Origin: RGIG464 sp045643185
GTDB taxonomy: Bacteria; Myxococcota_A; Bradymonadia; UBA4248
Reading direction: 5' to 3'
Length of the DNA stretch: 21,202 nucleotides
Assembly (NCBI GenBank): GCA_045643185.1
Contig: JAZUKH010000268.1
Location: 1-21,202, forward strand
Below are positions 15,482-21,202 of the stretch, piece after piece. The notes under the pieces were generated by a model, which ran no database searches, had not been told where the DNA came from, and saw only the letters and a program-made list of their open reading frames with translations. Each line of letters starts with the position of its first letter. Positions within the stretch are counted from its first letter, which is position 1. The position numbers and the translations under genes are program-made.

Positions 15482-16093
15482 TCATGACTTGCGTCGGCCT
15501 TGACCTGAGAGCTGAACCGACCTGCCAAATGTCCTGTGAACAGGATCGCTTCGTCGGTCGCTATCCAGATAAGCCCAAACACAGAATTGTGCTGCGGGCC
15601 TTACCTTTTCTCCCATGCTTCGCCAGAATGACATGGTTTCTTCATACCCAAATTTCGGTTCTTCAACAGGTCTCAACGCTATCGTCTCGCGTTGGCGGAA
15701 CGAATAACCTTGAAGTAACCCTTCACCGATCTCCGGATGCTCGTAGAATACCTTCAACGCCAAAGCTAAAAGCACATGCTCTTCCTGCGGCGTTTTACCC
15801 CATGCCGAAACCACATAATATAGTTTCAGCAAAAGGGACGGATCCACTGAATATTCAACCACTTCTCCCGAATCCTCGTTCACGCTCATCAATTTCTGAC
15901 CACGCTCACGAACAATCGGATCGACGCATACGGCGCTAAGAAAAAGCGATAATGCAGGCAATTTCTTGATATTCTCTTCCGTTGGTATTGTCGTGTACAG
16001 CTCTACATCTTTGTAGCCAGCATTCTTAAGACTCGTCTCAAGAAGCTTCTGTAACGTTGTACTCACGTCTCTGATTATCTCAAACTGACCCAC
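15482..16093 (-). CDS. DUF4255/Pvc16-like tail terminator (cap) protein
   Basis: A 203-residue protein of the Pvc16/Afp16 N-terminal family, which caps the sheath-tube end of contractile injection particles and sets assembly. The N-terminus QFEIIRDVSTTLQKLLETSL matches the family pattern. Further typical parts are LPALSLFLSAVCVDP, the LLLKLYYVVSAWG strand and the EEHVLLALALKVFYEHP helix. Several starts are possible (TTG 16126, ATG 16123). I choose GTG 16093 because AAGGAG lies 8 nt before it and it gives the normal family N-terminus (MGQFEII). It is the first gene of the operon and sits under a promoter candidate at 16158-16187. Confidence 0.85.
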   Translation of the reverse strand: MGQFEIIRDVSTTLQKLLETSLKNAGYKDVELYTTIPTEENIKKLPALSLFLSAVCVDPIVRERGQKLMSVNEDSGEVVEYSVDPSLLLKLYYVVSAWGKTPQEEHVLLALALKVFYEHPEIGEGLLQGYSFRQRETIALRPVEEPKFGYEETMSFWRSMGEKVRPAAQFCVWAYLDSDRRSDPVHRTFGRSVQLSGQGRRKS

Positions 16094-16157
16094 TTTTTCT
16101 ACTCCTTGTCTTGTGACTTGCATCAAGTCCTAAGGAATTATGCTTATCTAGCTTCGT

Positions 16158-16187
16158 TGAATAACACCTTTTATCCCAGATTGTCAA
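16158..16187 (-). promoter_or_regulatory. promoter candidate for the contractile-tail operon
   Basis: On the minus strand a perfect TTGACA (16187-16182) is followed after 18 nt by TATTCA (16163-16158). The predicted start point lies about 55-60 nt before the GTG at 16093. The -35 is consensus and the -10 is weak, which suits a regulated promoter. Confidence 0.5.
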
Positions 16188-16189
16188 CT

Positions 16190-16851
16190 AATTTCACTGG
16201 AGAACGCTTTTTTTTGTTCTCACAACGCCATCTCCTCAAGTTTTGCCTCTCAGCGATGACAGACCCCTAATTTGCAGTATGTGTGCCAGTCTGAAAAAAT
16301 GAATTTTTTATTTGAAAATAGTTCGAATTCCCTTGTGTAGTCATGGTTTCCGAAATGGGGTTGGTTTGAGTCACCAGGCAGTATTTCTCATTTCTCTCCT
16401 AAATTCTCCCAAAATGGGGTTTGGTGACCCCATGTTTTCCAATGTATACCCCACCTTGTGTGTGGGGTTATTTGTCTCCGAAAATTAGCTTTGGCATTTT
16501 GCATCCATTTTTTTCCCCATTTTAGCTACGAAAATAGAAGGGGTAGAGGCGTGTTTTTGCGTATTTTTGCATCGTCACGATAAAGATGACGCCAAAATAC
16601 GCAAAAATAGCCTCGTAGGGGAAGGCTTTCCCCTCCCCATACACTTGAAAATCATTCGCTCCTGACCTTGTGATTGTTTTGCTGATCGCTTTGTAGGCGC
16701 ATCTACGGTTTTTTGACCCCATGCTGATTGCAATCGGTAGCGCGTTGAATTTTGATCGTAAAAATTCAGTTTTTTGCACTAATTTGATGACACGGATTGT
16801 TAAAGGCTTTAAAAGTGTTCGGCTTTTTTCAGGTCTTTTGAAGGACCGGCT
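16190..16851. other. divergent intergenic region with a row of hairpins
   Basis: No gene is convincing here. Four hairpins follow one another. They are ATGGGGT/ACCCCAT (16414-16433), ACCCCAC/GTGGGGT (16448-16468), a long imperfect pair of about 30-nt arms (16546-16576 with 16585-16614) and AGGGGAA/TTCCCCT (16617-16634). Another ATGGGGTTGG near 16356 repeats the first arm, so alternative pairings are possible. The remaining sequence is AT-rich. It may hold a structured small RNA or leader. Confidence 0.55.
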
Positions 16852-16860
16852 GCTATATTT
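16852..16860 (+). promoter_or_regulatory. extended -10 element for the yfgM-like/bamB operon
   Basis: TGCTATATT matches an extended -10 (TGnTATAAT, one mismatch). It lies just before the ribosome site GGAG (16868-16871) and the ATG at 16879, so the leader would be very short. No -35 is seen at standard spacing. Confidence 0.35.
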
Positions 16861-16878
16861 AATGTATGGAGTAGAAAA

Positions 16879-17844
16879 ATGGCGATTCAGGTTCGCAAAA
16901 AAGAAGAAGCGCAGGAACAAGCACAAGCGCAAGTTGAGAATGAGACGGAAGTCGTTGAAGCAGGCGCCCCCGAGGTCAACGTTAAGCTTCCGGAAATGAA
17001 CGACAAGTTCCTTATGTCATCAGGGAATGCCATGGCGTGGTTGATGGAACATCGCCGCATGGTCATTTTGGTCGTTTGCCTCGTCATTGTAGGTTGCCTC
17101 AGCGTCATCGGTGTGATGCGTTTTCAGGAAAATGGCCGTGTTGGCCGCAGTGAGTTGTTGTCTAAGGCCTTTGTTACGTTGGATGCTCCGACGCAGGAAG
17201 AGGCGAAAAATCTTGAGAGTCAGCGTCAGGCTGCTTTGACGAAACAGGGCATTGCTGCTGAGACTTCAGACATATTGAAGGTTGAATACGCCGTTCCTGA
17301 TGATGCGAAGCGTTTTGCGCTGGTTCAAAAATATATGACTGAAACAGCGAATACGCTTGATTCATCGGAAGCGGGATCTTCCGGTAGACTTTTGTTGGCG
17401 GGTGTTTCAATGCAAAATGCCAAGGTGGATGAAGCCATCAAAAATTACGAGACCGCCATGGCCGGCAGCCCGGATATTCGTCTGTTTGCTATCATTGGCG
17501 AAGCGGAAGCCCTCGTCGAGAGCAAGAAATATGATGAAGCCATTGCGAAATATGACCAGTTGGCGTCAATTGGGGCTGGCTATGGTTCGTATGCGAAACT
17601 TTCACAGGCTCAGATCTATGAGATGACGGGTAAAAAGGATGAGGCTATCAGCGCCTATACATCAGTCATTCGCGATTTTGGTCAGCAGGATGATCACCAG
17701 GTTGCCACGGCGCGTCTGCGTATGCTAACGCCAGACTGGCAAAAGTTGATTGCTGGCGATCAAGCTGCGGTTCCGGGCGCTGGCGATCCCGCTCCGGTTG
17801 CAGATTCGGCAGCCCCTGTGGCGCCTGCTACGGTGGCAAACTAA
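16879..17844 (+). CDS. YfgM-like membrane-anchored TPR protein
   Basis: A 321-residue single-span protein. An acidic, Gln-rich cytoplasmic N-terminus (1-57) is followed by a transmembrane segment at about 61-80 (MVILVVCLVIVGCLSVIGVM). Tetratricopeptide-type helices come next (about 165-285), with repeated patterns such as KVDEAIKNYETAM, KKYDEAIAKYDQLA and GKKDEAISAYTSVI. A Pro/Ala-rich tail (about 290-321) ends the protein. In Escherichia coli YfgM works with SecYEG and periplasmic chaperones and is encoded beside bamB. The same order here supports the call. The E. coli protein is shorter (about 206 residues), so this is a longer relative. The start has GGAG 7 nt upstream. It lies 26 nt from the next gene and is surely co-transcribed. 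Confidence 0.82.
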   Translation: MAIQVRKKEEAQEQAQAQVENETEVVEAGAPEVNVKLPEMNDKFLMSSGNAMAWLMEHRRMVILVVCLVIVGCLSVIGVMRFQENGRVGRSELLSKAFVTLDAPTQEEAKNLESQRQAALTKQGIAAETSDILKVEYAVPDDAKRFALVQKYMTETANTLDSSEAGSSGRLLLAGVSMQNAKVDEAIKNYETAMAGSPDIRLFAIIGEAEALVESKKYDEAIAKYDQLASIGAGYGSYAKLSQAQIYEMTGKKDEAISAYTSVIRDFGQQDDHQVATARLRMLTPDWQKLIAGDQAAVPGAGDPAPVADSAAPVAPATVAN

Positions 17845-17870
17845 GTTAGTATATATAATAGGTATATCTC

Positions 17871-19016
17871 ATGGTCAGACGATTGGCTTTGTTGGCATCC
17901 TGTTTAGGGTGTTTTCTTTTGGGGTGTGCCGGCAGTGGCGGCAATTCTGCCGTGCCGACGGTGCCTCGGAGTGTCCAATACGATGTTGCGCTCGATTGGG
18001 CTTACCCGCTTAATCCGAAAGAGACGTTTTATTTGGGAGCTCAACCCATTGAGCTGGGGCATGTTGCTTCAGCCAATGGTGTGACCTATGTGGGGTCAAC
18101 ACTCTCCAAGGTTACAGCCATTGATGAGGCTCAGGCAAGGATCTTGTGGGACAAAAGCATGACTGCCCCGGTTTCTGCGGGCCCCATCGTTCATGGCCAA
18201 TTTCTTTTTGTGGCGCTGGGGGATGGCGCGGTCATCAAGATGAACGCCAAAACCGGTGCCATTGTTTGGCGCTACGAGACGACGGTGCCAGTTGAGCAAT
18301 CGCTTGTCGTTCAGAATGGTGTCGTTGCCTGTGTTAACGGCAATAATCGACTGTTTGTGCTTGATGAACTTGAGGGAACCGTCAAATGGCGTCGCGAACG
18401 TCCACGCAGCAACGAATTCACGATGTATGGTCAAGCGACCCCACTTATCCATGATGGCGTTTTGTATGCAGGCTACTCCGATGGCAACCTCATTGCGTAT
18501 GGTCTGGAAAACGGCACGGTTATTTGGTCGCGCGATTTGGCGCCGGATGCTCGGTTTAAAGATCTCGATGTACAGCCTGTCATTGTGGACAACATTCTAT
18601 ATGCGGCTAATTCATCGGGTGGTCTTTATGCCCTCGATGCACGCGATGGTCATACGATCTGGCAGCGCGACATCATGGGGGCGAGTTCTATTGTGCCCTA
18701 TCAGGGAAGTCTGTACATTTCTTCACAATACGGGCTGTTTCGCGTTGATATGGAAACGGGTGAAACGCTTTGGCAGAATGAGATACAGCGCGATGCACTG
18801 ATATCTCCGATTCAGCTTGGGCAAAAATATATCTATGCTTCGGTTCAGCGGTTTGGGTTGGTCATGGTCGATCGCGCATCAGGACAAACCGCTCACGTTC
18901 TGGACATGGGGACAGATTTCACCAGTGCGCCTTTGCTTATGCCGGGTGTGTTGACCGCGATATCGAATCGTTCGACTGTTTATCGTTTTTTCGTCGAAGA
19001 TAAACCGGTTATTTAA
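17871..19016 (+). CDS. bamB: outer-membrane assembly lipoprotein BamB, PQQ-type beta-propeller
   Basis: A 381-residue lipoprotein with signal and lipobox FLLGC (Cys19) followed by a Gly/Ser linker. The rest is a beta-propeller with repeated Trp-ended blades, seen in ARILWDKS, GAIVWRYE, GTVKWRRE, GTVIWSRD, GHTIWQRD and GETLWQNE. BamB binds BamA in the Bam complex and helps insert beta-barrel proteins into the outer membrane. Length matches the family (about 390). The YfgM-BamB gene order is the classical one. The ribosome site is weak (TAGG), which suggests translational coupling or operon expression. Other PQQ-propeller lipoproteins are possible, but the neighbour makes BamB most likely. Confidence 0.85.
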   Translation: MVRRLALLASCLGCFLLGCAGSGGNSAVPTVPRSVQYDVALDWAYPLNPKETFYLGAQPIELGHVASANGVTYVGSTLSKVTAIDEAQARILWDKSMTAPVSAGPIVHGQFLFVALGDGAVIKMNAKTGAIVWRYETTVPVEQSLVVQNGVVACVNGNNRLFVLDELEGTVKWRRERPRSNEFTMYGQATPLIHDGVLYAGYSDGNLIAYGLENGTVIWSRDLAPDARFKDLDVQPVIVDNILYAANSSGGLYALDARDGHTIWQRDIMGASSIVPYQGSLYISSQYGLFRVDMETGETLWQNEIQRDALISPIQLGQKYIYASVQRFGLVMVDRASGQTAHVLDMGTDFTSAPLLMPGVLTAISNRSTVYRFFVEDKPVI

Positions 19017-19036
19017 TATATTTATAAAATTCTATA

Positions 19037-19059
19037 AGTGGGGATCAATCATCCCCACT
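19037..19059 (+). terminator. probable terminator after bamB
   Basis: AGTGGGGAT (19037-19045) and ATCCCCACT (19051-19059) form a perfect 9-bp stem with a CAATC loop, 20 nt after the bamB stop. The tail (GATTGTGTCTG) is only moderately T-rich. Confidence 0.6.
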
Positions 19060-19224
19060 GATTGTGTCTGTCCATAATTTGTTGAGATAATAACGAAATT
19101 CATAATTGCGTTATGTTTTATTAATACAATTAATGCTCGCAACCGCCTGCAATGATGATAATCGAGACAAGTTATGTTAAGTATCTGCCGGAGATCCATG
19201 CTATCAGAGGGTACAGCTTGTCTG

Positions 19225-19698
19225 AGATGTAACTTAAAATATGGTAGCGAGGGCTATCGGCTTTGCCGATACGCCCTGCGGGCGCGGGCTATTTCGCGAT
19301 GCGAAACACGCCGCGCCAAAATATGAAAGGCGCTACGTGTATCAGTTTGCTTGATTTAGGCTTTGCCGTGGTCGAATTTGTTTTCTATTTCTGATCGGGC
19401 GCTGAAAGCCTCGACCGAGCTCTGACGCGTCGTGGGTGGAAACTAGTGACAGCTCAGCTTGGCTGCCCGCGTGCCAAAGGCTCGCGGGCAAAAAAAGAAT
19501 GGCTATATCAACCGTGCCCGTCTTGCCTTCGGCTTCGATAGACACGGTTATGCAAGCACCGGCGTTGCCGGTGCCCGGCTTCCAGCCGCCTACTTTCCAT
19601 ACCGTTCGCGCTTTTAGTTTCGTTTTATGACACGCGCTTCGAACGCTTTGCGTTCATGCGCTCTCTATTAAGACTTCCTTATCCTGCTAAGATGTAAC
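19225..19698. repeat. palindrome island bounded by 9-bp direct repeats
   Basis: AGATGTAAC occurs at 19225-19233 and 19690-19698, each followed by two variable bases and AAAAT. Between them lie at least five hairpins. They include the composite repeat (19246-19325), GCCCGCG/CGCGGGC (near 19468-19492), ACCGTG/CACGGT with an inner GTCT/AGAC (about 19511-19548) and a perfect GCACCGGC-GTT-GCCGGTGC (19556-19574). The bounding repeats could be a target-site duplication or the ends of a longer repeat unit. Confidence 0.5.
19246..19325. repeat. composite GC-rich palindromic repeat, copy 2
   Basis: After AGCGAGGG come two hairpins. The first has TATCGGC and GCCGATA arms with flanking GGGC and GCCC. 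The second runs from GGCGCGG to CCGCGCC with inner TTTCGC/GCGAAA arms and a GAT loop. It is followed by AAAATAT, as in the copy at 61-166. Relative to the shared flanks, the inner GCGTAT/ATAGC asymmetry is inverted compared with copy 1. Confidence 0.7.
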
Positions 19699-19723
19699 GG
19701 AAAATAATTTTCTTTGCCACAAC

Positions 19724-19780
19724 TGGTTAAATGTGGTTAATTGTGGGTGTACGGTGCTTTTTAGGCGCCTATTATATAAT
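19724..19780 (+). promoter_or_regulatory. promoter and possible activator site for the Cys-rich lipoprotein gene
   Basis: A perfect TATAAT stands at 19775-19780, 35 nt before the start codon. No TTGACA-like -35 is at the right distance. Two TGGTTAA copies (19724-19730 and 19734-19740) are spaced exactly 10 bp, one helical turn, at about -50 and -60. This arrangement suits an activator that replaces the -35 contact. Confidence 0.5.
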
Positions 19781-19814
19781 GTAGACTTACAAAGTTGAGT
19801 GTTGGGAGAATAAT

Positions 19815-21011
19815 ATGACCAAAAAGTGGATTTTTGCGGCGTTGTTGTGTGTGACCATGCCGATGGTCGGGTGTGATGATGACGACAATACTTCGTCGTG
19901 TGACGAGCAAGCGGTCGAGTGCCGTGACAACAGTGTGCAGAAATGCGTCGACGGCGACTGGAAGATCATCGAAGTGTGTGGTGACGCTAAGACCTGTACG
20001 GATGGCGAGTGCAAAGTCAAGGATTCAGGTGGCGATGACAAGACTGGTGGCGATGACAAAACTGGTGGCGACGACAAGACTGGTGGCGATGACAAAACTG
20101 GTGGCGACGACAAGACTGGTGGCGATGACAAGACTGGTGGCGACGACAAGACTGGTGGCGACGACAAGACTGGTGGCGACGACAAGACTGGTGGCGACGA
20201 CAAAACTGGTGGCGATGACAAGACTGGCAAGGATGAAGCTGAATGCTCGACCGGACTTAAAGATTGCGACGCGAATGGTAAGCCGCGCGCTTGTGTCGAT
20301 GGACAGTGGACGAGTCTGAACGCTTGTGCTTCTGACAAGTATTGTTACCAGGGCGACTGCCAGGCTTGTCGTCCCGACCACAATGACTGCGGCGAAGACG
20401 CGTCGTGCGTGGCGAACGAAAACAAAACCGCATACACGTGCGTGGCCAAAAAGCCGGACGAAGAGACGAGCGGCATTAACTGCACAGGTAAAGGGAATGG
20501 CAACTATTGTACGACGATCGACAACGTTGCCTGGGCGTATGCCTGCAAGAATGGCGTGGTCATCGACGATGAGACCGACGCCATCAAAGCCCCGGTGGCT
20601 TGCAAGGGTGACGATAAGTTCTGCACGACGATATACTTCTCTCCGACCTGCGTGTCGTGTCTCGAAGACAGCGATTGTGACGGAGATATGATCTGCGACG
20701 GCCTGAATGGCTGCGTTGAACCGCCCGACTCGACCGATCCGTTCTTCTGCACCGTCGAAGATGCCGAACTTGGTTCGAAATGCGTCGAAAAAGCTGGTGT
20801 GCATTACCTCGTTCAGTGCGGTGGCTATGCGAACGACATCGGCAAAGAAACCGATTGTACCAATCATTCTATGGGGTCGAGTTGTTACACGAGTACGACT
20901 TATCACTATTCCGTGTGCGGCTGTAACAGCGACGCTGACTGCAAAGACCCGGCTAAACCCAAATGCGGCAGCTTTGGCTCGTGTGAGGCTGCAAGCACTC
21001 CTGAGGACTAA
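19815..21011 (+). CDS. Cys-rich surface lipoprotein with GGDDKT repeat linker
   Basis: A 398-residue secreted lipoprotein. The signal ends in PMVGC (Cys20) followed by four Asp. A first Cys module (about 28-66) has CVDGDWKIIEVCGDAKTC. Eleven GGDDKT repeats (72-137) form a highly acidic flexible linker. A second Cys module (about 142-185, with CVDGQWTSLNACASDKYC) copies the first. Further Cys-rich segments to the C-terminus include SDCDGDMICDGLNGC and NSDADCKDPAKPKCG, likely disulfide-bonded. The ribosome site GGGAG lies 6 nt upstream. I do not recognise a named family; similar Cys-rich lipoproteins are common in myxobacteria-like genomes and may act in adhesion or binding. In E. coli Asp at +2 would retain a lipoprotein in the inner membrane, but that rule may not hold here. 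Function is unknown. Confidence 0.85.
   Translation: MTKKWIFAALLCVTMPMVGCDDDDNTSSCDEQAVECRDNSVQKCVDGDWKIIEVCGDAKTCTDGECKVKDSGGDDKTGGDDKTGGDDKTGGDDKTGGDDKTGGDDKTGGDDKTGGDDKTGGDDKTGGDDKTGGDDKTGKDEAECSTGLKDCDANGKPRACVDGQWTSLNACASDKYCYQGDCQACRPDHNDCGEDASCVANENKTAYTCVAKKPDEETSGINCTGKGNGNYCTTIDNVAWAYACKNGVVIDDETDAIKAPVACKGDDKFCTTIYFSPTCVSCLEDSDCDGDMICDGLNGCVEPPDSTDPFFCTVEDAELGSKCVEKAGVHYLVQCGGYANDIGKETDCTNHSMGSSCYTSTTYHYSVCGCNSDADCKDPAKPKCGSFGSCEAASTPED
20028..20225 (+). repeat. coding minisatellite, eleven 18-bp units
   Basis: Eleven head-to-tail units GGTGGCGAYGACAARACT encode GGDDKT. Units differ only at the third base of the first Asp codon (GAT or GAC) and of the Lys codon (AAG or AAA), so every difference is silent. 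The unit length keeps the frame, so copy number could vary by slippage without breaking the gene. Confidence 0.97.
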
Positions 21012-21016
21012 ACGCA

Positions 21017-21082
21017 CGTGGAGATGTGTAACTGGTAGAGAAGCGCAGACTCCACGTCTCTACCGTGTGCACGTCTCTACCG
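21017..21082 (+). other. structured 3' region with competing hairpins
   Basis: CGTGGAG (21017-21023) can pair with CTCCACG (21050-21056). GGTAGAGA (21034-21041) can pair with TCTCTACC at 21057-21064 or with a second copy at 21074-21081. The second copy is part of a 13-bp direct repeat CACGTCTCTACCG (21053-21065 and 21070-21082). The pairings overlap and exclude one another in part. It lies directly after the lipoprotein stop. Confidence 0.5.
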
Positions 21083-21146
21083 GTGCTGCGACATTCAATG
21101 GCTTTTTATGAGTTTGTAACGTTGAATGTACGCGCCAAACTTGGTA

Positions 21147-21163
21147 TTCTGGCTCTGCCAGAA
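21147..21163. other. perfect 7-bp hairpin
   Basis: TTCTGGC (21147-21153) and GCCAGAA (21157-21163) with a TCT loop. There is no T-run. It stands immediately before the palindromic repeat at the window edge and may belong to it. Confidence 0.4.
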
Positions 21164-21164
21164 G

Positions 21165-21202
21165 AGGGGGGCGCGGCGTATTGGCAAAGCCAATAGCCGC
21201 GT
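21165..21202. repeat. GC-rich palindromic repeat, copy 3, cut by the window edge
   Basis: GCGCGGCGTATTGGC (21171-21185) pairs with GCCAATAGCCGCGT (21189-21202) apart from one bulged G, around an AAA loop. The outer arms match the copies at 131-156 and 19281-19317, while the inner stem differs. The right flank is outside the window. Confidence 0.7.

Larger units (their letters stand above)
19060..19723. other. gene-free region holding a palindrome-rich island
   Basis: No open frame is convincing. The first part (to about 19225) is AT-rich, with a spaced inverted repeat AGACAAG/CTTGTCT (19165-19171, 19217-19223). From 19225 to 19698 there is a dense set of GC-rich hairpins bounded by copies of GATGTAAC. 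The remainder, up to the TGGTTAA repeats before the next gene, is AT-rich. Confidence 0.6.

Noticed and set aside
16250..16340. possible tRNA, because of AGTTCGAATTCCC near 16320
   Set aside because: No acceptor stem, D-arm or anticodon arm can be formed around it; it is a chance T-loop-like match.
19787..20338. minus-strand open frames rich in Ser-Pro-Val or Val-Ala-Thr repeats
   Set aside because: They are antisense readings of the GGDDKT minisatellite. The silent-only variation shows that the plus frame is the coding one.

Overview
The window looks like a chromosomal segment of a Gram-negative, outer-membrane bacterium. The evidence is a BamB-type outer-membrane assembly lipoprotein beside a YfgM-like protein, three lipobox proteins and a Wzx-type flippase. 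The large Cys-rich lipoprotein with an acidic repeat linker, the SpoIIE-type signalling and the accessory contractile tail genes fit a myxobacterium-like or deltaproteobacterium-like lineage. That taxonomic guess is inference; no rRNA, tRNA or marker gene settles it. Base composition is moderate in genes, AT-rich in the gene-poor stretches, and punctuated by GC-rich palindromic repeats.

Layout. 1-571: a possible 3' end of an upstream gene running into a palindromic repeat, then a promoter region with nested inverted repeats. 572-5078 (+): two tandem paralogous membrane sensors, each fusing a SpoIIE/PP2C phosphatase to an RsbW-like ATPase domain, followed by a STAS anti-anti-sigma protein. This forms a compact partner-switching module. 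5194-7661 (+): a polysaccharide flippase and an S58/DmpA-NylC-type self-cleaving peptidase. 7662-9604: about 1.9 kb with no convincing gene but several hairpins, a 58-bp tandem repeat and degenerate ~185-bp repeats. 9605-10546 (-): a divergent sigma-70-like factor with an unusual C-terminal extension. 10547-11813: another gene-poor stretch with one doubtful ORF and possible gene debris. 11814-13556 (-): a lipoprotein metallopeptidase of M61/M1 type.

13633-16093 (-): a three-gene contractile injection system module consisting of a Pvc16-like DUF4255 protein, a tail sheath and a tail tube. It has its own promoter candidate and a strong terminator, and no baseplate, spike or ATPase gene is present in the window. 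16127-16878: a divergent intergenic region with a row of hairpins. 16879-19016 (+): the YfgM-like TPR protein and BamB, a housekeeping pair. 19017-19814: a palindrome-rich island. 19815-21011 (+): a Cys-rich lipoprotein with eleven exact GGDDKT repeats. 21012-21202: structured 3' sequence and another palindromic repeat at the window edge.

How the parts work together. The first three genes probably sense an extracytoplasmic signal and set the phosphorylation state of the STAS protein. The sigma-like factor is the only candidate sigma target in the window, but a link is unproven. The sheath and tube genes would need baseplate, spike and ATPase genes located elsewhere. BamB and YfgM serve envelope biogenesis.
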